From the NCBI GenBank assembly GCA_964611095.1, contig CAZSWJ010000001.1, positions 1 to 64,000 on the forward strand: a stretch of 64,000 bases of DNA, given 5' to 3'. Both the position numbers and the translations under genes were made by a program. The stretch is from CAZKJL01 sp964611095 (GTDB lineage Bacteria; Patescibacteriota; Gracilibacteria; Peribacterales; Peribacteraceae). Shown piece by piece: positions 1 to 7,741 of the stretch; the first letter of the stretch is position 1, and each line of letters starts with the position of its first letter. The notes under the pieces are model-generated. The model made no database searches, was not told the DNA's origin, and worked only from the letters and a program-made list of their open reading frames with translations.

Positions 1-48
1 ATGATGCAGATGATGATGCGCCTTGCGCGAGAGTTGCTTGCTGCGTAA
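1..48 (+). other. Possible C-terminal end of a gene entering from the left
   Basis: Frame 1 is open from the first base to a TAA at 46-48 and reads a short Met/Arg/Leu-rich stretch. It may be the 3' end of a gene that starts outside the window, or chance. After it, a 6-bp stem (CTCGCG, loop of 6, CGCGAG) at 68-85 lies before the next gene and could be a weak terminator. The fragment is too short to identify. Confidence 0.25.
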
Positions 49-113
49 CGAACGCAGAAGCACACCACTCGCGGAAGAACGCGAGACGATTTCATGTTTC
101 ATTCAACTCTCCC

Positions 114-1160
114 ATGTCATTCCATAAGCCCAAAGCATCGGCGACCGATCCCAAGGTCTTAAGCGGCCCGTTCGGCTCATTACTCAACGATCTGCACGGC
201 ATTTCTACCCGAGACGCGTTCGGCAAAGAAAAATTCCAATGGGTGCTCGACGCTCTGCATGCGTATAAAAACAGCGGCGTCACGCAACCCGTCACACCGA
301 CGTTCGGCGCCGGCCCACGCGGCGTGGACGGCGGCGCATTCACCGAGGAACAGTTCGACTGGAACGTGTCGGCCGTGGAATTGACGCGCAAAGTATTCGG
401 CGACAATGCCGAGGTTTTCGGGAGCATCGCACCGATGCTCGATACATCCGGCCATGATGATGAGCGTTGGCGCTCCAGGGGGGATCAAATGGGTCGCTCG
501 CTCCGCGGGCACATGGGCCAAATGGAGGCGCTGCACGACGCAGGCGTCTTTGCGATCCTCGCCGAAGCGGTGCATGACTACAACGAAGCCTTGGGCATCG
601 TCATCGGTGCACAGCGCGCAGGAATGAAGCGCGTCATCGTCTCGTTCGAGCCCACGGGGGAGGGCGTGCCGCACAACAACTACGGCATCGCATCCTACGA
701 CGAAGTGCTCGACCGATTGCGTGCCGCGGGCAAAGGAAAAGTGGACGTGGGAACGGGACTTAACTGCGGCAATGCCCATCAAATCATGGACATTCTCGAG
801 GCGTCGAAAGCCGGAACGTTCACGGCGGTGTATCCGAATAAAGCCGACGTATCGGCGGATGCCGTCGGTAACCGCTTCCGCGAGTTGGCAGACAAAAATG
901 AGCGACGCACTGTCTCCGAGAATCTGGAATTCGACGCACTCCGGAGGACGTTCGAGGTCTCCGCGGCACAGGTGCACAAACTGATCGCGCTCTGTGGAGC
1001 CAAAGAGGTGCCGTATCTCGGTCTCTGCTGCGGCTCGTCGCCGGAGGACATCCGCGCCATCAATCAGCAGCTGTCCCAAGGAACGTATCGCAAATTCCTG
1101 ACGAGTGATCGTGAAAACCCGACGGATGCTCCCACTCATTTTGCCTCAACGGTTTCCTGA
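114..1160 (+). CDS. Homocysteine S-methyltransferase family protein
   Basis: A 348-residue protein of the Hcy-binding (MetH N-domain/MmuM/BHMT) barrel family, which transfers a methyl group to homocysteine through a Zn-bound thiolate. The three expected zinc ligands are visible: Cys218 in GLNCG and the Cys305-Cys306 pair in GLCCGSSPEDIRAI, matching the family GVNC and GGCCGT-PEHI motifs. It is a stand-alone barrel without cobalamin or folate domains. The methyl donor cannot be told from sequence; a different thiol acceptor is possible because the first half diverges. The start is the first ATG of the frame, with no Shine-Dalgarno. A small ORF follows after 5 nt and may be co-transcribed. Confidence 0.8.
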   Translation: MSFHKPKASATDPKVLSGPFGSLLNDLHGISTRDAFGKEKFQWVLDALHAYKNSGVTQPVTPTFGAGPRGVDGGAFTEEQFDWNVSAVELTRKVFGDNAEVFGSIAPMLDTSGHDDERWRSRGDQMGRSLRGHMGQMEALHDAGVFAILAEAVHDYNEALGIVIGAQRAGMKRVIVSFEPTGEGVPHNNYGIASYDEVLDRLRAAGKGKVDVGTGLNCGNAHQIMDILEASKAGTFTAVYPNKADVSADAVGNRFRELADKNERRTVSENLEFDALRRTFEVSAAQVHKLIALCGAKEVPYLGLCCGSSPEDIRAINQQLSQGTYRKFLTSDRENPTDAPTHFASTVS

Positions 1161-1165
1161 TTTTT

Positions 1166-1384
1166 ATGAACACCGCTCCCTTTGCAAAACAGAACGGCGG
1201 CACGCAATTCGTACGAACGGCTGAGCTGCTCACGGAACCCGGACGCGAAGCGATCGCCAAACAATTGGGCTTCCAAACATTCGAACAGGTCGCCCATTTC
1301 CAACGAATGGTGCGCATTGCTTTTTCCAGGCCTACGGCCAACGGCTCACATTTGGAGCATGTCCCGGAAGACATGGATGCCTAA
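1166..1384 (+). CDS. Small hypothetical protein (72 aa)
   Basis: A 72-residue soluble protein with no recognised domain. It begins 5 nt after the methyltransferase stop, so it is probably translated from the same message. Its stop overlaps the end of the convergent recR by 4 nt. The C-terminus is acidic (HVPEDMDA). There is no signal peptide and no cysteine. Real coding is suggested by position and amino-acid balance only; it could be spurious. Confidence 0.5.
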   Translation: MNTAPFAKQNGGTQFVRTAELLTEPGREAIAKQLGFQTFEQVAHFQRMVRIAFSRPTANGSHLEHVPEDMDA

Positions 1385-1977
1385 GCGCTTCTGCGTCCCG
1401 CGATCGCTTCGCGAAGCGTCACCTGGTCGGCGAATTCGATGTCGGCCCCCATGGGAAGTCCGTGCGCCAGACGGGTGATTTTGGTGACGGACGGCGTGAG
1501 CCGCTGCTTGATGTACGCGGCCGTGGCCTCGCCTTCCGTATCCAAGTTCGTGGCGATGATGGCTTCCGTGACGGTGCCGCCGGCGCAACGATCGATGAGT
1601 TCTTTGAGCTTGAGCTGTTCGGGGCCCATGCCGTCGATGGGCGAGAGTACGCCGTGGAGCACGTGGTACAGACCCTTGTATCCGGCCTTCTCGAACGCCA
1701 CGACTTCGAGCGGCTCTTCCACCACGAGAACCGTGGCTCGGTCACGCGACCTGTCGGCGCAGATCTCGCACGTCTCGTTGAGCGTGATCATTTGGCATTC
1801 CTTGCAGTACTTGAGATCGCGCTTCAGTGCCTGCAGTGCCGAGCCCAGTCCTTCGGCCGAGGCGCGGCTGCTGCGGAGCAGGTGAAAGGTCAGGCGTTCG
1901 GCGGACTTGGGGCCGATGCCCGGAAGTTTGCTGAACTCTTCGATGGCCTTCTGAATTTGCGGAGGGAGGAGGGACAA
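1381..1977 (-). CDS. recR: Recombination mediator protein RecR
   Basis: RecR (198 aa, the usual length) acts with RecF/RecO to load RecA on SSB-coated gaps. Visible are the N-terminal HhH region (KLPGIGPKSAERL), the four-cysteine zinc finger (CKECQ...CEIC, about residues 58-72), the Toprim domain starting VLVVEEPLEV with a conserved acidic run (ATNLDTEGEATA), and the LAHGLPMGADIEFAD segment. The only suitable start is TTG at 1975-1977, placed as in other RecR proteins; no ATG lies upstream in frame. smpB ends 82 nt upstream on the same strand, so the two may be co-transcribed. It is convergent with the small ORF and overlaps it by 4 nt. Confidence 0.95.
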   Translation of the reverse strand: MSLLPPQIQKAIEEFSKLPGIGPKSAERLTFHLLRSSRASAEGLGSALQALKRDLKYCKECQMITLNETCEICADRSRDRATVLVVEEPLEVVAFEKAGYKGLYHVLHGVLSPIDGMGPEQLKLKELIDRCAGGTVTEAIIATNLDTEGEATAAYIKQRLTPSVTKITRLAHGLPMGADIEFADQVTLREAIAGRRSA

Positions 1978-2059
1978 ATGAAAAGTGGAATGTGCGAAAG
2001 TGAAAGGCTTCGGAAGTCGATTGTGGTCGATGAGTGAGAAATGATCAATCTGCGCCGAG

Positions 2060-2500
2060 CTATTCTTCGCGTCCTTGCCTGAGCCTCTTGCTCACCTCGC
2101 GATCTTTGATGCGCTGTCGCTTGTCGAGACGCTTGCGGCCCTTGGCGATGCCGAGGAGCACCTTGATGAAGCGTCCGGCGCGCACTTCGAGCGGGATGAT
2201 CGTCACGCCCTTCACGGCCTGCGACGCCTCGATCTTTGCGAGTTCGTTTTTCTTGAGCAGAAGTTTGCGGTCGTGACCCGGGTCGTAGTCGGGTTGGATG
2301 CCGGCATATTTGTAGAGCGTGATTTTCATCTGCTTGAGCACGGCCGTCCCGCTGAAGAACGACACGTAACTGCCGGCGAGGCTCACCTGCCCCAAGCGGC
2401 ACGATTTTGCTTCCTGTCCGCTCAGCATGATGCCTGCCTCCACGGTATCCGTGATCTCGTAGTCGAATCGAGCGCGCCTGTTCTGTGCAACCACTTTCAT
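2060..2500 (-). CDS. smpB: SsrA-binding protein SmpB
   Basis: SmpB (146 aa) binds tmRNA and brings it to stalled ribosomes for trans-translation. The N-terminus VAQNRRARFDYEI, the GQEAKSCR segment, the KLLLKKNELAKI segment and the basic tail (GKRKRLDKRQRIKDRE-like, ending in RQGREE) are typical. The frame is open to 2698, but homology begins at the ATG at 2500. A TATCCT box (2509-2514) lies 8 nt before that ATG, fitting a near-leaderless start. It is divergent from the RNA gene at 2591. No tmRNA gene was recognised in this window. Confidence 0.95.
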   Translation of the reverse strand: MKVVAQNRRARFDYEITDTVEAGIMLSGQEAKSCRLGQVSLAGSYVSFFSGTAVLKQMKITLYKYAGIQPDYDPGHDRKLLLKKNELAKIEASQAVKGVTIIPLEVRAGRFIKVLLGIAKGRKRLDKRQRIKDREVSKRLRQGREE

Positions 2501-2557
2501 CGCGTCAGAGGATACACGAACGGCCCTAAAGGCATACCGGACCATAATTAGGCTTAT

Positions 2558-2586
2558 TTGACAAAACATGGCATTTAACGTAATAT
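2558..2586 (+). promoter_or_regulatory. Near-consensus housekeeping promoter for the 2591 RNA
   Basis: TTGACA (2558-2563), a 17-nt spacer and TAATAT (2581-2586): a perfect -35, optimal spacing and a five-of-six -10. The predicted start of transcription, about 2591-2594, coincides with the first base of an 8-bp closing stem. This is the best promoter in the window and no credible plus-strand protein gene follows it. Confidence 0.8.
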
Positions 2587-2590
2587 TTAT

Positions 2591-2814
2591 GTGCCAACAC
2601 CAGAACTTCTCCGAAAGGAGGGCGACCCTCACGTAGGGATCTGCAGCAGTTCCGTTGGTACACACCGAGGCTTTGCTGCCGTGTAGGCACCCGCCCATAG
2701 GGCAGCAAAGCCTCTCTTTTAGTTATGAAAGGAAACCTCCGGTTTCCTCTCATAGACTCTCCTTCGAAGAGGTGCGGCTCCAGCGCGGGAGACCCGCGCT
2801 TCGCCGGTTTTTTT
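2591..2814 (+). ncRNA. Structured non-coding RNA of unknown family
   Basis: The transcript expected from the 2558 promoter folds into a regular series of helices. GUGCCAAC (2591-2598) pairs with GUUGGUAC (2654-2661). Inside it GAACU (2603-2607) pairs with AGUUC (2648-2652), enclosing CUCC-GAAA-GGAG (2609-2620) and CCCU/AGGG (2626-2629/2635-2638). Then comes a perfect 14-bp stem (2667-2680 with 2701-2714), a stem with a 3-nt loop (2725-2753) and a terminator. If the 14-bp hairpin followed by TCTTTT ends transcription, the RNA is about 130 nt; if not, about 220 nt. I found no RNase P, SRP, tmRNA or 6S signature. It could be a new housekeeping RNA or a regulatory RNA. Confidence 0.65.
2774..2814 (+). 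terminator. Rho-independent terminator
   Basis: AGCGCGGG (2782-2789), AGA loop, CCCGCGCT (2793-2800), extended by CGGC/GCCG on the outside, followed by seven T (2808-2814). It closes the RNA gene on the plus strand. Confidence 0.8.
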
Positions 2815-2942
2815 GAATCGCTTCGCGTCGCCTTGGAAAAATGCCGTTACAAAAACCAATGAGGGTTTACATCCACATCCCAAGGGATGGAGCGCGCCGC
2901 AGCGGGGGGTGAGGGTGGGTATCGGCGCGCAGCGCTTTCTTG

Positions 2943-2972
2943 GTTACTTCTTTGGCGCGCCAAAGAAGTAAC
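2943..2972. repeat. 30-bp perfect palindrome
   Basis: GTTACTTCTTTGGCG at 2943-2957 is followed immediately by its exact reverse complement (2958-2972), centred on GGCGCGCC. It lies between the RNA terminator and the end of the convergent prepilin peptidase gene. It may be a bidirectional terminator or cruciform-forming repeat, or a protein-binding site. The rest of 2815-3006 shows no gene I can support. Confidence 0.85.
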
Positions 2973-3006
2973 AATTCGTGTCGCTCAGGCAAAAAGAACA
3001 ATGAAG

Positions 3007-3750
3007 CTACATCAACAGTCCCACGTACCACTCCCCCGCACCAAGCATCGTGAGCACCGCAGCCACGCCCAAGAACGGCGCGAATGCGATGCGCACTTTA
3101 CTGAACGATGTTTTCTTGAGCACGAGCAAGACGAGAATCGTGACGGCTCCGACCATGTAACTGAGTGCGATGAGCGTGATGATCCGCGGGAACCCCACAA
3201 AAAGTCCGAGCGCCGCCGCCAAGAAAATATCCCCGCTCCCCACCGCCTTGCCGCGCGTGAAGAGCCACTGTCCGCCGAACCAGACGAGGGCGATTGCGAC
3301 ACCGAGAAGCGCCGACGGAATCATGTGTTGGTTTCCCGCAAAGACCGCTCCGACGAGCGCAAGAAGCAGCGTGAAGACATCGGGAATTTGTTGGTACAGA
3401 TAATCGTACGCGCAAGCGAGGAGCAGGAAGAAGAGCGCCGTCCCCGCGAGATACGCCGCAAGAACGTCGTTGGGAAACAACGCGAGTGACAGCAGGAACA
3501 CTCCGGCGGACAGAAGTTCGATAACGGGGTACCGCATCGCGATATCGGTCTTGCAGCCGAAGCATCTGCCGCGCAGCGCGACGTAACTCAGCACCGGAAC
3601 CAACTCCAAAACACCGAGCGTCTTTTTGCAGTGCGGACAGTGCGAACGTCCCGTGATGGTTTCGCCGGTGCGGATACGGTGAACGAGGACGTTGCCGAAG
3701 CTGCCCAGTACCAAACCGACACAGCCGAACAAGACCGCACTGAACGCCAT
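3007..3750 (-). CDS. pilD: Prepilin peptidase (type IV leader peptidase, PilD/ComC family)
   Basis: A 247-aa polytopic membrane protease/methylase for type IV pilin-like precursors. The N-terminal domain has the four cysteines as CPHC (about residue 38) and CFGC (about residue 63). The two catalytic aspartates are in AYDYLYQQIPD (about 115-125) and GSGD (about 172-175), separated by several hydrophobic segments. Length is normal. A TAGTAT box ending 7 nt before the ATG overlaps the stop of the preceding gene, so the gene may have its own leaderless promoter as well as read-through from the upstream genes. No pilin gene occurs in this window. Confidence 0.9.
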   Translation of the reverse strand: MAFSAVLFGCVGLVLGSFGNVLVHRIRTGETITGRSHCPHCKKTLGVLELVPVLSYVALRGRCFGCKTDIAMRYPVIELLSAGVFLLSLALFPNDVLAAYLAGTALFFLLLACAYDYLYQQIPDVFTLLLALVGAVFAGNQHMIPSALLGVAIALVWFGGQWLFTRGKAVGSGDIFLAAALGLFVGFPRIITLIALSYMVGAVTILVLLVLKKTSFSKVRIAFAPFLGVAAVLTMLGAGEWYVGLLM

Positions 3751-3760
3751 GGGTCTTATA

Positions 3761-4492
3761 CTAGTGAGCCTGTTTCACGAGAGCAACGACGCGGTCGCGC
3801 AGCGGCGAGCGGGTGCCGAAGAATGCGGCGAGGAACGTGGCAAGAACGAGGAGGTTGAGTCCGAGGCCGGAGCTGGGAAGCTGCGTGGAATGCGGAACGT
3901 CGGCGATCTCGGCTCCTTCGTGGAGCGGAGCGGCCGCATGCATGACGGACGACGTGGACGATGCTGCGGAAAAGACACTCGAACGGACCGGGCGCGTGGG
4001 CGCAGCGGCGACTTTCACGGCGGTGACGGACGAAGCGGCGGATGCCTGGGCAATGCCCTGCACACGGGCCATGCGAATGGCGAGACGATCCTTTTCGGAC
4101 ATTTGCACGTTGGGGTTGGCGTCGTAGACGGGAGCGTCGGCCAATTTTTGTGCGGCTTCTTGAACGAATGCACGACGTGCGCCGCGGTCTTCCGCATTCT
4201 GTACAAGGGCGGGGGTGGATGAGACGACGACGGGAACTTTGGAATCTTCAAGCTGCTGACTCACTTCCTTGGCATGACGCGCGATGCGCTCAAGGGCTGC
4301 ATCGTTGATCGTCTTGTCGTTCACACGAACGCGATCGGCGTTCTCGGAGACGACACCGGATTGCACGAGCATGCCCGAGAGACTGGCGGTGGACATCTGT
4401 TGTACGCCCAAATACACGGCCGTAGCCGCAGCCATCCCCATAAGGGCGCCTGCGATCTGCTTTGCGGTAGAGGAACGAAGAATCGAACCCAT
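3761..4492 (-). CDS. Hypothetical two-TM protein (243 aa)
   Basis: Unrecognised protein. One hydrophobic segment near residues 10-30 (IAGALMGMAAATAVYLGV) may be a signal anchor. An Ala/Ser/Val-rich, partly charged middle follows, and a second hydrophobic segment lies near the C-terminus (LNLLVLATFLAAFFG) before a basic tail. A large extracytoplasmic loop is likely. An extended -10 (TGATATAAT, 4499-4507) sits 6 nt before the ATG, implying a leaderless transcript. It is 10 nt from pilD and 32 nt from the flippase gene, all on the minus strand. A link to pilus or glycan export is only contextual. Confidence 0.7.
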   Translation of the reverse strand: MGSILRSSTAKQIAGALMGMAAATAVYLGVQQMSTASLSGMLVQSGVVSENADRVRVNDKTINDAALERIARHAKEVSQQLEDSKVPVVVSSTPALVQNAEDRGARRAFVQEAAQKLADAPVYDANPNVQMSEKDRLAIRMARVQGIAQASAASSVTAVKVAAAPTRPVRSSVFSAASSTSSVMHAAAPLHEGAEIADVPHSTQLPSSGLGLNLLVLATFLAAFFGTRSPLRDRVVALVKQAH

Positions 4493-4524
4493 CGGATCAT
4501 TATATCACAAAACCGATGTTTTCC

Positions 4525-6021
4525 CTAGTCCTGTAACGGCGGTTCCTGCAGGGGTTCGGGGGCTCCGCCGAGCGCAAAGATGCGATGGAAACCCGCGATG
4601 AACCCGAGGAAACCCGCCGCAGCCGCTCCCAAAAGGAGCGTAAGGAGAATGCCCACGGTACCGCTGCCAAGCAGCGGCGCGGTGAGGGAGAGCAGGGCGC
4701 CGAGTGCGAGCGTGAAGCCGACCCATCGCAACACATAGTCCGATGAAAAGCTGAGCGGCATCGTCTTGCATGCTTGTGGGAAAAGAACGAATGCCAAGAA
4801 CAAATGAACGACGGTGGATGTGCGGATGGCACCGATGAATCCGTCGGCGGGGATCCACTGCATGTTGAGCGTCACGGACAGAATGACAGCAGCGATCATG
4901 CTGAGAACGAGCGGCTTCCACCGGTGCTTCGTGAGCATCGTGTAGAAACTGAACAGCACGATGCCGTTCAAGAACATCGGGGCTGCGAGCAGCGAGAGCG
5001 CCGTATCGGCGCCGGGCCCGGATGCACCGCTCAAGTACGCATCGGTCGTCAGGAGCTGCATGATGGGCCTCGACCAGAAGAAGGAGAACAGCGCCGACGC
5101 CGAACCGAATGCCAGGATGAGCAGGAGCGTTTTGCCGAGGAGCGTGTCGGTGGGCTCGCCTTTGGCTTGGCGGCCGCTGAGGAGCGGCAGGGTGGAGTTC
5201 AGGAGGAACGTGGGCACCAGGTACGTCATCTCGGTGATGCGCGACGCGAATCCGTACACCGCGTTCTGCAGACGGAAGTCGGGGCGTAGCAGCGCGATCA
5301 TCGTGAGGTCGAACTGGCGATACAGCGCGATGCACAGGAATGCGGCACCGTACGGCGCCGCTTGGACGAGGAGACTTCGGAGAAGCACCGCATCGAACAC
5401 CGGGCGAATGCGCATGCGGCGCGATGCGAAGAAGATCGAAAGAATGAGCAGGAGAAGTGAGCCCGCACCACCGACCCACAGGAAATATTCGTACACGGCG
5501 ATGTCCGTGCTCTGGCGTACGCCCATCACGATGACGGCTGCCATGAGGACGCAGGTCAAAATTCGCTGCGACACTTCGGCAATGAAGACCAAGTGCATGG
5601 AGTACGTCACTTGGAACACGGTGCGGAGCACTCCCGCGAGCAGTGTGAAGAACGGCACGAGCGACGCGACGAGAATGCCGACGCGAAGCGGCGTGCCCTG
5701 CCACGCGGGGACGAACCACGCGATGAGCACGGCCGCACCGAGCGATGCGCACGCGATGACGGACCGAAGCACGATGAGCCCGCCGAGCACGCGCTCTTTG
5801 TTCGTCGTACGGCTGACTTCGCGGACCGAAACGGCATAGAGTCCGAAATCGGCGAGGATGGCGAAGAGTTGCAAGTATCCGTACGCGGAGTTGTACGAAC
5901 CGGCGAGTTCCTTACTGAGTCCGATGGCCACAAACTTCACCGAGACCGCCGACAGTAACGCCATGACGGCTTGGCTTCCTATTTGCCAGAGCGTGGACGT
6001 GGCGATGGCTCGGTTGGACAT
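4525..6021 (-). CDS. Polysaccharide/lipid-linked oligosaccharide flippase (MATE/MOP superfamily, Wzx-like)
   Basis: A 498-aa protein with about 12-14 hydrophobic helices and the MOP-exporter layout: an N-terminal helix with few charges (STLWQIGSQAVMALLSAVSV), ELAGSYNSAYGYLQLF after helix 1, and further helices to the C-terminus. Wzx-type proteins move undecaprenyl-linked glycans across the membrane. MurJ is a related alternative but its signatures are not evident. The frame also offers TTG at 6027; ATG at 6021 is preferred because TATTCT ends 6 nt before it (6028-6033). It is likely functionally linked to the glycan cluster at 54.6-64 kb, though physically distant. Confidence 0.8.
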   Translation of the reverse strand: MSNRAIATSTLWQIGSQAVMALLSAVSVKFVAIGLSKELAGSYNSAYGYLQLFAILADFGLYAVSVREVSRTTNKERVLGGLIVLRSVIACASLGAAVLIAWFVPAWQGTPLRVGILVASLVPFFTLLAGVLRTVFQVTYSMHLVFIAEVSQRILTCVLMAAVIVMGVRQSTDIAVYEYFLWVGGAGSLLLLILSIFFASRRMRIRPVFDAVLLRSLLVQAAPYGAAFLCIALYRQFDLTMIALLRPDFRLQNAVYGFASRITEMTYLVPTFLLNSTLPLLSGRQAKGEPTDTLLGKTLLLILAFGSASALFSFFWSRPIMQLLTTDAYLSGASGPGADTALSLLAAPMFLNGIVLFSFYTMLTKHRWKPLVLSMIAAVILSVTLNMQWIPADGFIGAIRTSTVVHLFLAFVLFPQACKTMPLSFSSDYVLRWVGFTLALGALLSLTAPLLGSGTVGILLTLLLGAAAAGFLGFIAGFHRIFALGGAPEPLQEPPLQD

Positions 6022-6064
6022 GGCCAAAGAATAGACGTGAGCGCGACTTCTGGGAACGCTCTTC

Positions 6065-6577
6065 TTACTGCGATACTGCGGCCGATGTGCCCTGCGTCGA
6101 CGATCCTCCGGATGCTTCGGCGCGACTATTCAGATAGACGGCCGTGCCGATGATGGCGGCTGCGGCTGCGGCGGCAAGTGCGCCGACGCGCTTTTTCGTC
6201 ACGAGCGTGGAGCGTGCGCCTTGCGGATACTCGAAGGTGAAGCTGATGCCGGCATGCTCAAGCGAACTGAGCGATACGCCGATGACGGGTTCATGCATGA
6301 CCATGTCTTCGGAGCGATGGAACGCCTCGAGACCGTCGCTCTGACCTTCCGCAGCACCGCCGCCGAGAAGCGTGGCATACTTTGATTTCGGACTCACCCA
6401 ACCGAGAGACATCGTCGACATGCCTTTCTGTGAGATACCGGACAGTTTGGACAACAGGATCGGCGGCTCCACTCGGTAACCGTCACCTTCTTTTTGATCC
6501 GCTCGGAGCACGACCTTGATGGGTGCGGGTGCACTCGTTTCATCGGCTGCCTCGTCTGTGAATTCGTTGAGTCCCAT
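6065..6577 (-). CDS. Hypothetical single-TM protein (170 aa)
   Basis: Unrecognised. An acidic, Ala/Pro-containing N-terminus is followed by a polar region (about 20-120), then a basic patch (VTKKR) and one alanine-rich transmembrane segment (about 131-148), then a Ser/Gly/Thr-rich tail. This orientation suggests a cytoplasmic N-domain with a short exported tail. It is first in a leftward group with the flippase, the 243-aa protein and pilD (gaps 43, 32 and 10 nt). Confidence 0.65.
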   Translation of the reverse strand: MGLNEFTDEAADETSAPAPIKVVLRADQKEGDGYRVEPPILLSKLSGISQKGMSTMSLGWVSPKSKYATLLGGGAAEGQSDGLEAFHRSEDMVMHEPVIGVSLSSLEHAGISFTFEYPQGARSTLVTKKRVGALAAAAAAAIIGTAVYLNSRAEASGGSSTQGTSAAVSQ

Positions 6578-6666
6578 GGGAAAATTTGACCCATGCTAGA
6601 ACGATTCTTTTAGCTGTCAAATTCCAGCCGCATCCTGCGTTTCGAGCTTTTGCTGAAACCGTATTA

Positions 6667-6694
6667 TTATCGTAGACAGCGCCTTCGGCGATAA
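6667..6694. promoter_or_regulatory. Inverted repeat in the divergent 6578-6820 intergenic region
   Basis: TTATCG (6667-6672) and CGATAA (6689-6694) are inverted copies; an inner CGCC-TTC-GGCG hairpin (6680-6690) overlaps the right arm. The site lies in the AT-rich region between the leftward 170-aa gene and pyrB. It could be an operator or leader hairpin. No metabolite riboswitch was recognised. Confidence 0.3.
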
Positions 6695-6820
6695 TTTTGA
6701 CGATCTTCAATTTTGTGATGAGGCAAGAACGTGAAAAAATGCCAAACATCGATTTTACACTCCATAATCTTCATTAAAATTTGTCAATAAGCCACCCTTC
6801 GTCTACACTGCGGTCTTAGA

Positions 6821-7738
6821 ATGCCGCTTCCGTTCAAACATCTCACGTCCACCAAGCAGCTCTCCCGAGCTGACACGGAGGAGATTCTTCGTGTCGCGGC
6901 GGAGATGGAGAAGGCCCGCGCCAAAGGGAAAGTCGATCTGCTGAAAGGAAAAATCTTGGCCTCGCTCTTCTACGAACCCAGCACGCGCACGCGCCTCAGT
7001 TTCGAGACCGCGATGCTGCGTCTCGGCGGCGACGTGCTGACTGCGGAAGGAATCCAATTCAGCTCGCTCTACAAAGGCGAGACCATCGAAGACACCATGG
7101 AAATGGTGAGCGCCTACGCCGACATCATCGCCATGCGTCACCCGGAACAAGGCAGCGCCGACATCGCGGCTTCGGCTTCCAAGGTACCGTTCATCAACGC
7201 CGGCGACGGCCCGGGCCAACACCCCACGCAGGCGCTCCTGGACCTCTACACCATCAAGAAAGAGTGCGGCAACGTCGACGGTCTCAAGGTCGCGATGGTG
7301 GGCGACCTCCGCTACGGACGCACCGTGCACTCGCTCAGCTACTTGCTCGGACTCTACGACAAGATCAGCTTCGTCTTGGTCTCGCCGAAGGAACTCACGA
7401 TGCCGGAGAAAGTGACGAGCTTCCTCAAGGAGAAAAAAATCCCGTACGAAGAAACCGGCGACATCGAAGCGGCACTCGACTGCGACATGATGTACATGAC
7501 GCGTGTCCAGCAGGAGCGCTTCGCCGACAAGAGCGAATACGAACGTCTCAAGCTCAAGTACGTGCTCACCGCCAAGCAACTCAAGGGAAAGAAGGTCGTC
7601 GTGATGCACCCACTCCCCCGCGTCGGTGAAATCGCGACGGATGTGGATGCTCTCCCTAATGCAGCCTACTTCCGCCAGGCCAGCAACGGCGTACCTATCC
7701 GCATGGCGCTGCTCGCCATGCTTCTCGGCAAAGCATAA
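6821..7738 (+). CDS. pyrB: Aspartate carbamoyltransferase catalytic chain
   Basis: PyrB (305 aa) condenses carbamoyl phosphate and L-aspartate in de novo pyrimidine synthesis. Diagnostic motifs: STRTRLSFE (carbamoyl-phosphate binding), RHPEQGSADIAA, AGDGPGQHPTQALLDLYTI, DLRYGRTVHSL, and HPLPRVGEI near the C-terminus. The usual DxxPxAxYFxQ motif reads DALPNAAYFRQ. Length is standard and no regulatory PyrI is nearby. A TACACT box (6804-6809) lies 11 nt before the ATG, predicting a very short leader. pyrC follows after 3 nt, so the pair is an operon. Confidence 0.97.
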   Translation: MPLPFKHLTSTKQLSRADTEEILRVAAEMEKARAKGKVDLLKGKILASLFYEPSTRTRLSFETAMLRLGGDVLTAEGIQFSSLYKGETIEDTMEMVSAYADIIAMRHPEQGSADIAASASKVPFINAGDGPGQHPTQALLDLYTIKKECGNVDGLKVAMVGDLRYGRTVHSLSYLLGLYDKISFVLVSPKELTMPEKVTSFLKEKKIPYEETGDIEAALDCDMMYMTRVQQERFADKSEYERLKLKYVLTAKQLKGKKVVVMHPLPRVGEIATDVDALPNAAYFRQASNGVPIRMALLAMLLGKA

Positions 7739-7741
7739 CCG

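Noticed and set aside
2753..2782. CTCTCCTTCGAAGAGG followed by GCTCCA, resembling a T-arm and CCA end of tmRNA or tRNA
   Set aside because: No matching 5' acceptor strand, D-like region or tag-peptide ORF was found nearby, so a tmRNA gene is not supported.
2725..2862. 45-codon ORF inside the structured RNA region
   Set aside because: Its first codons coincide with a stem and it runs through the terminator and T-run; no ribosome-binding site and no recognisable protein.
4475..4500. Sequence with a GATTC/TTCGA pattern like a tRNA T-loop
   Set aside because: It encodes the start of the 243-aa gene and has no cloverleaf partners.
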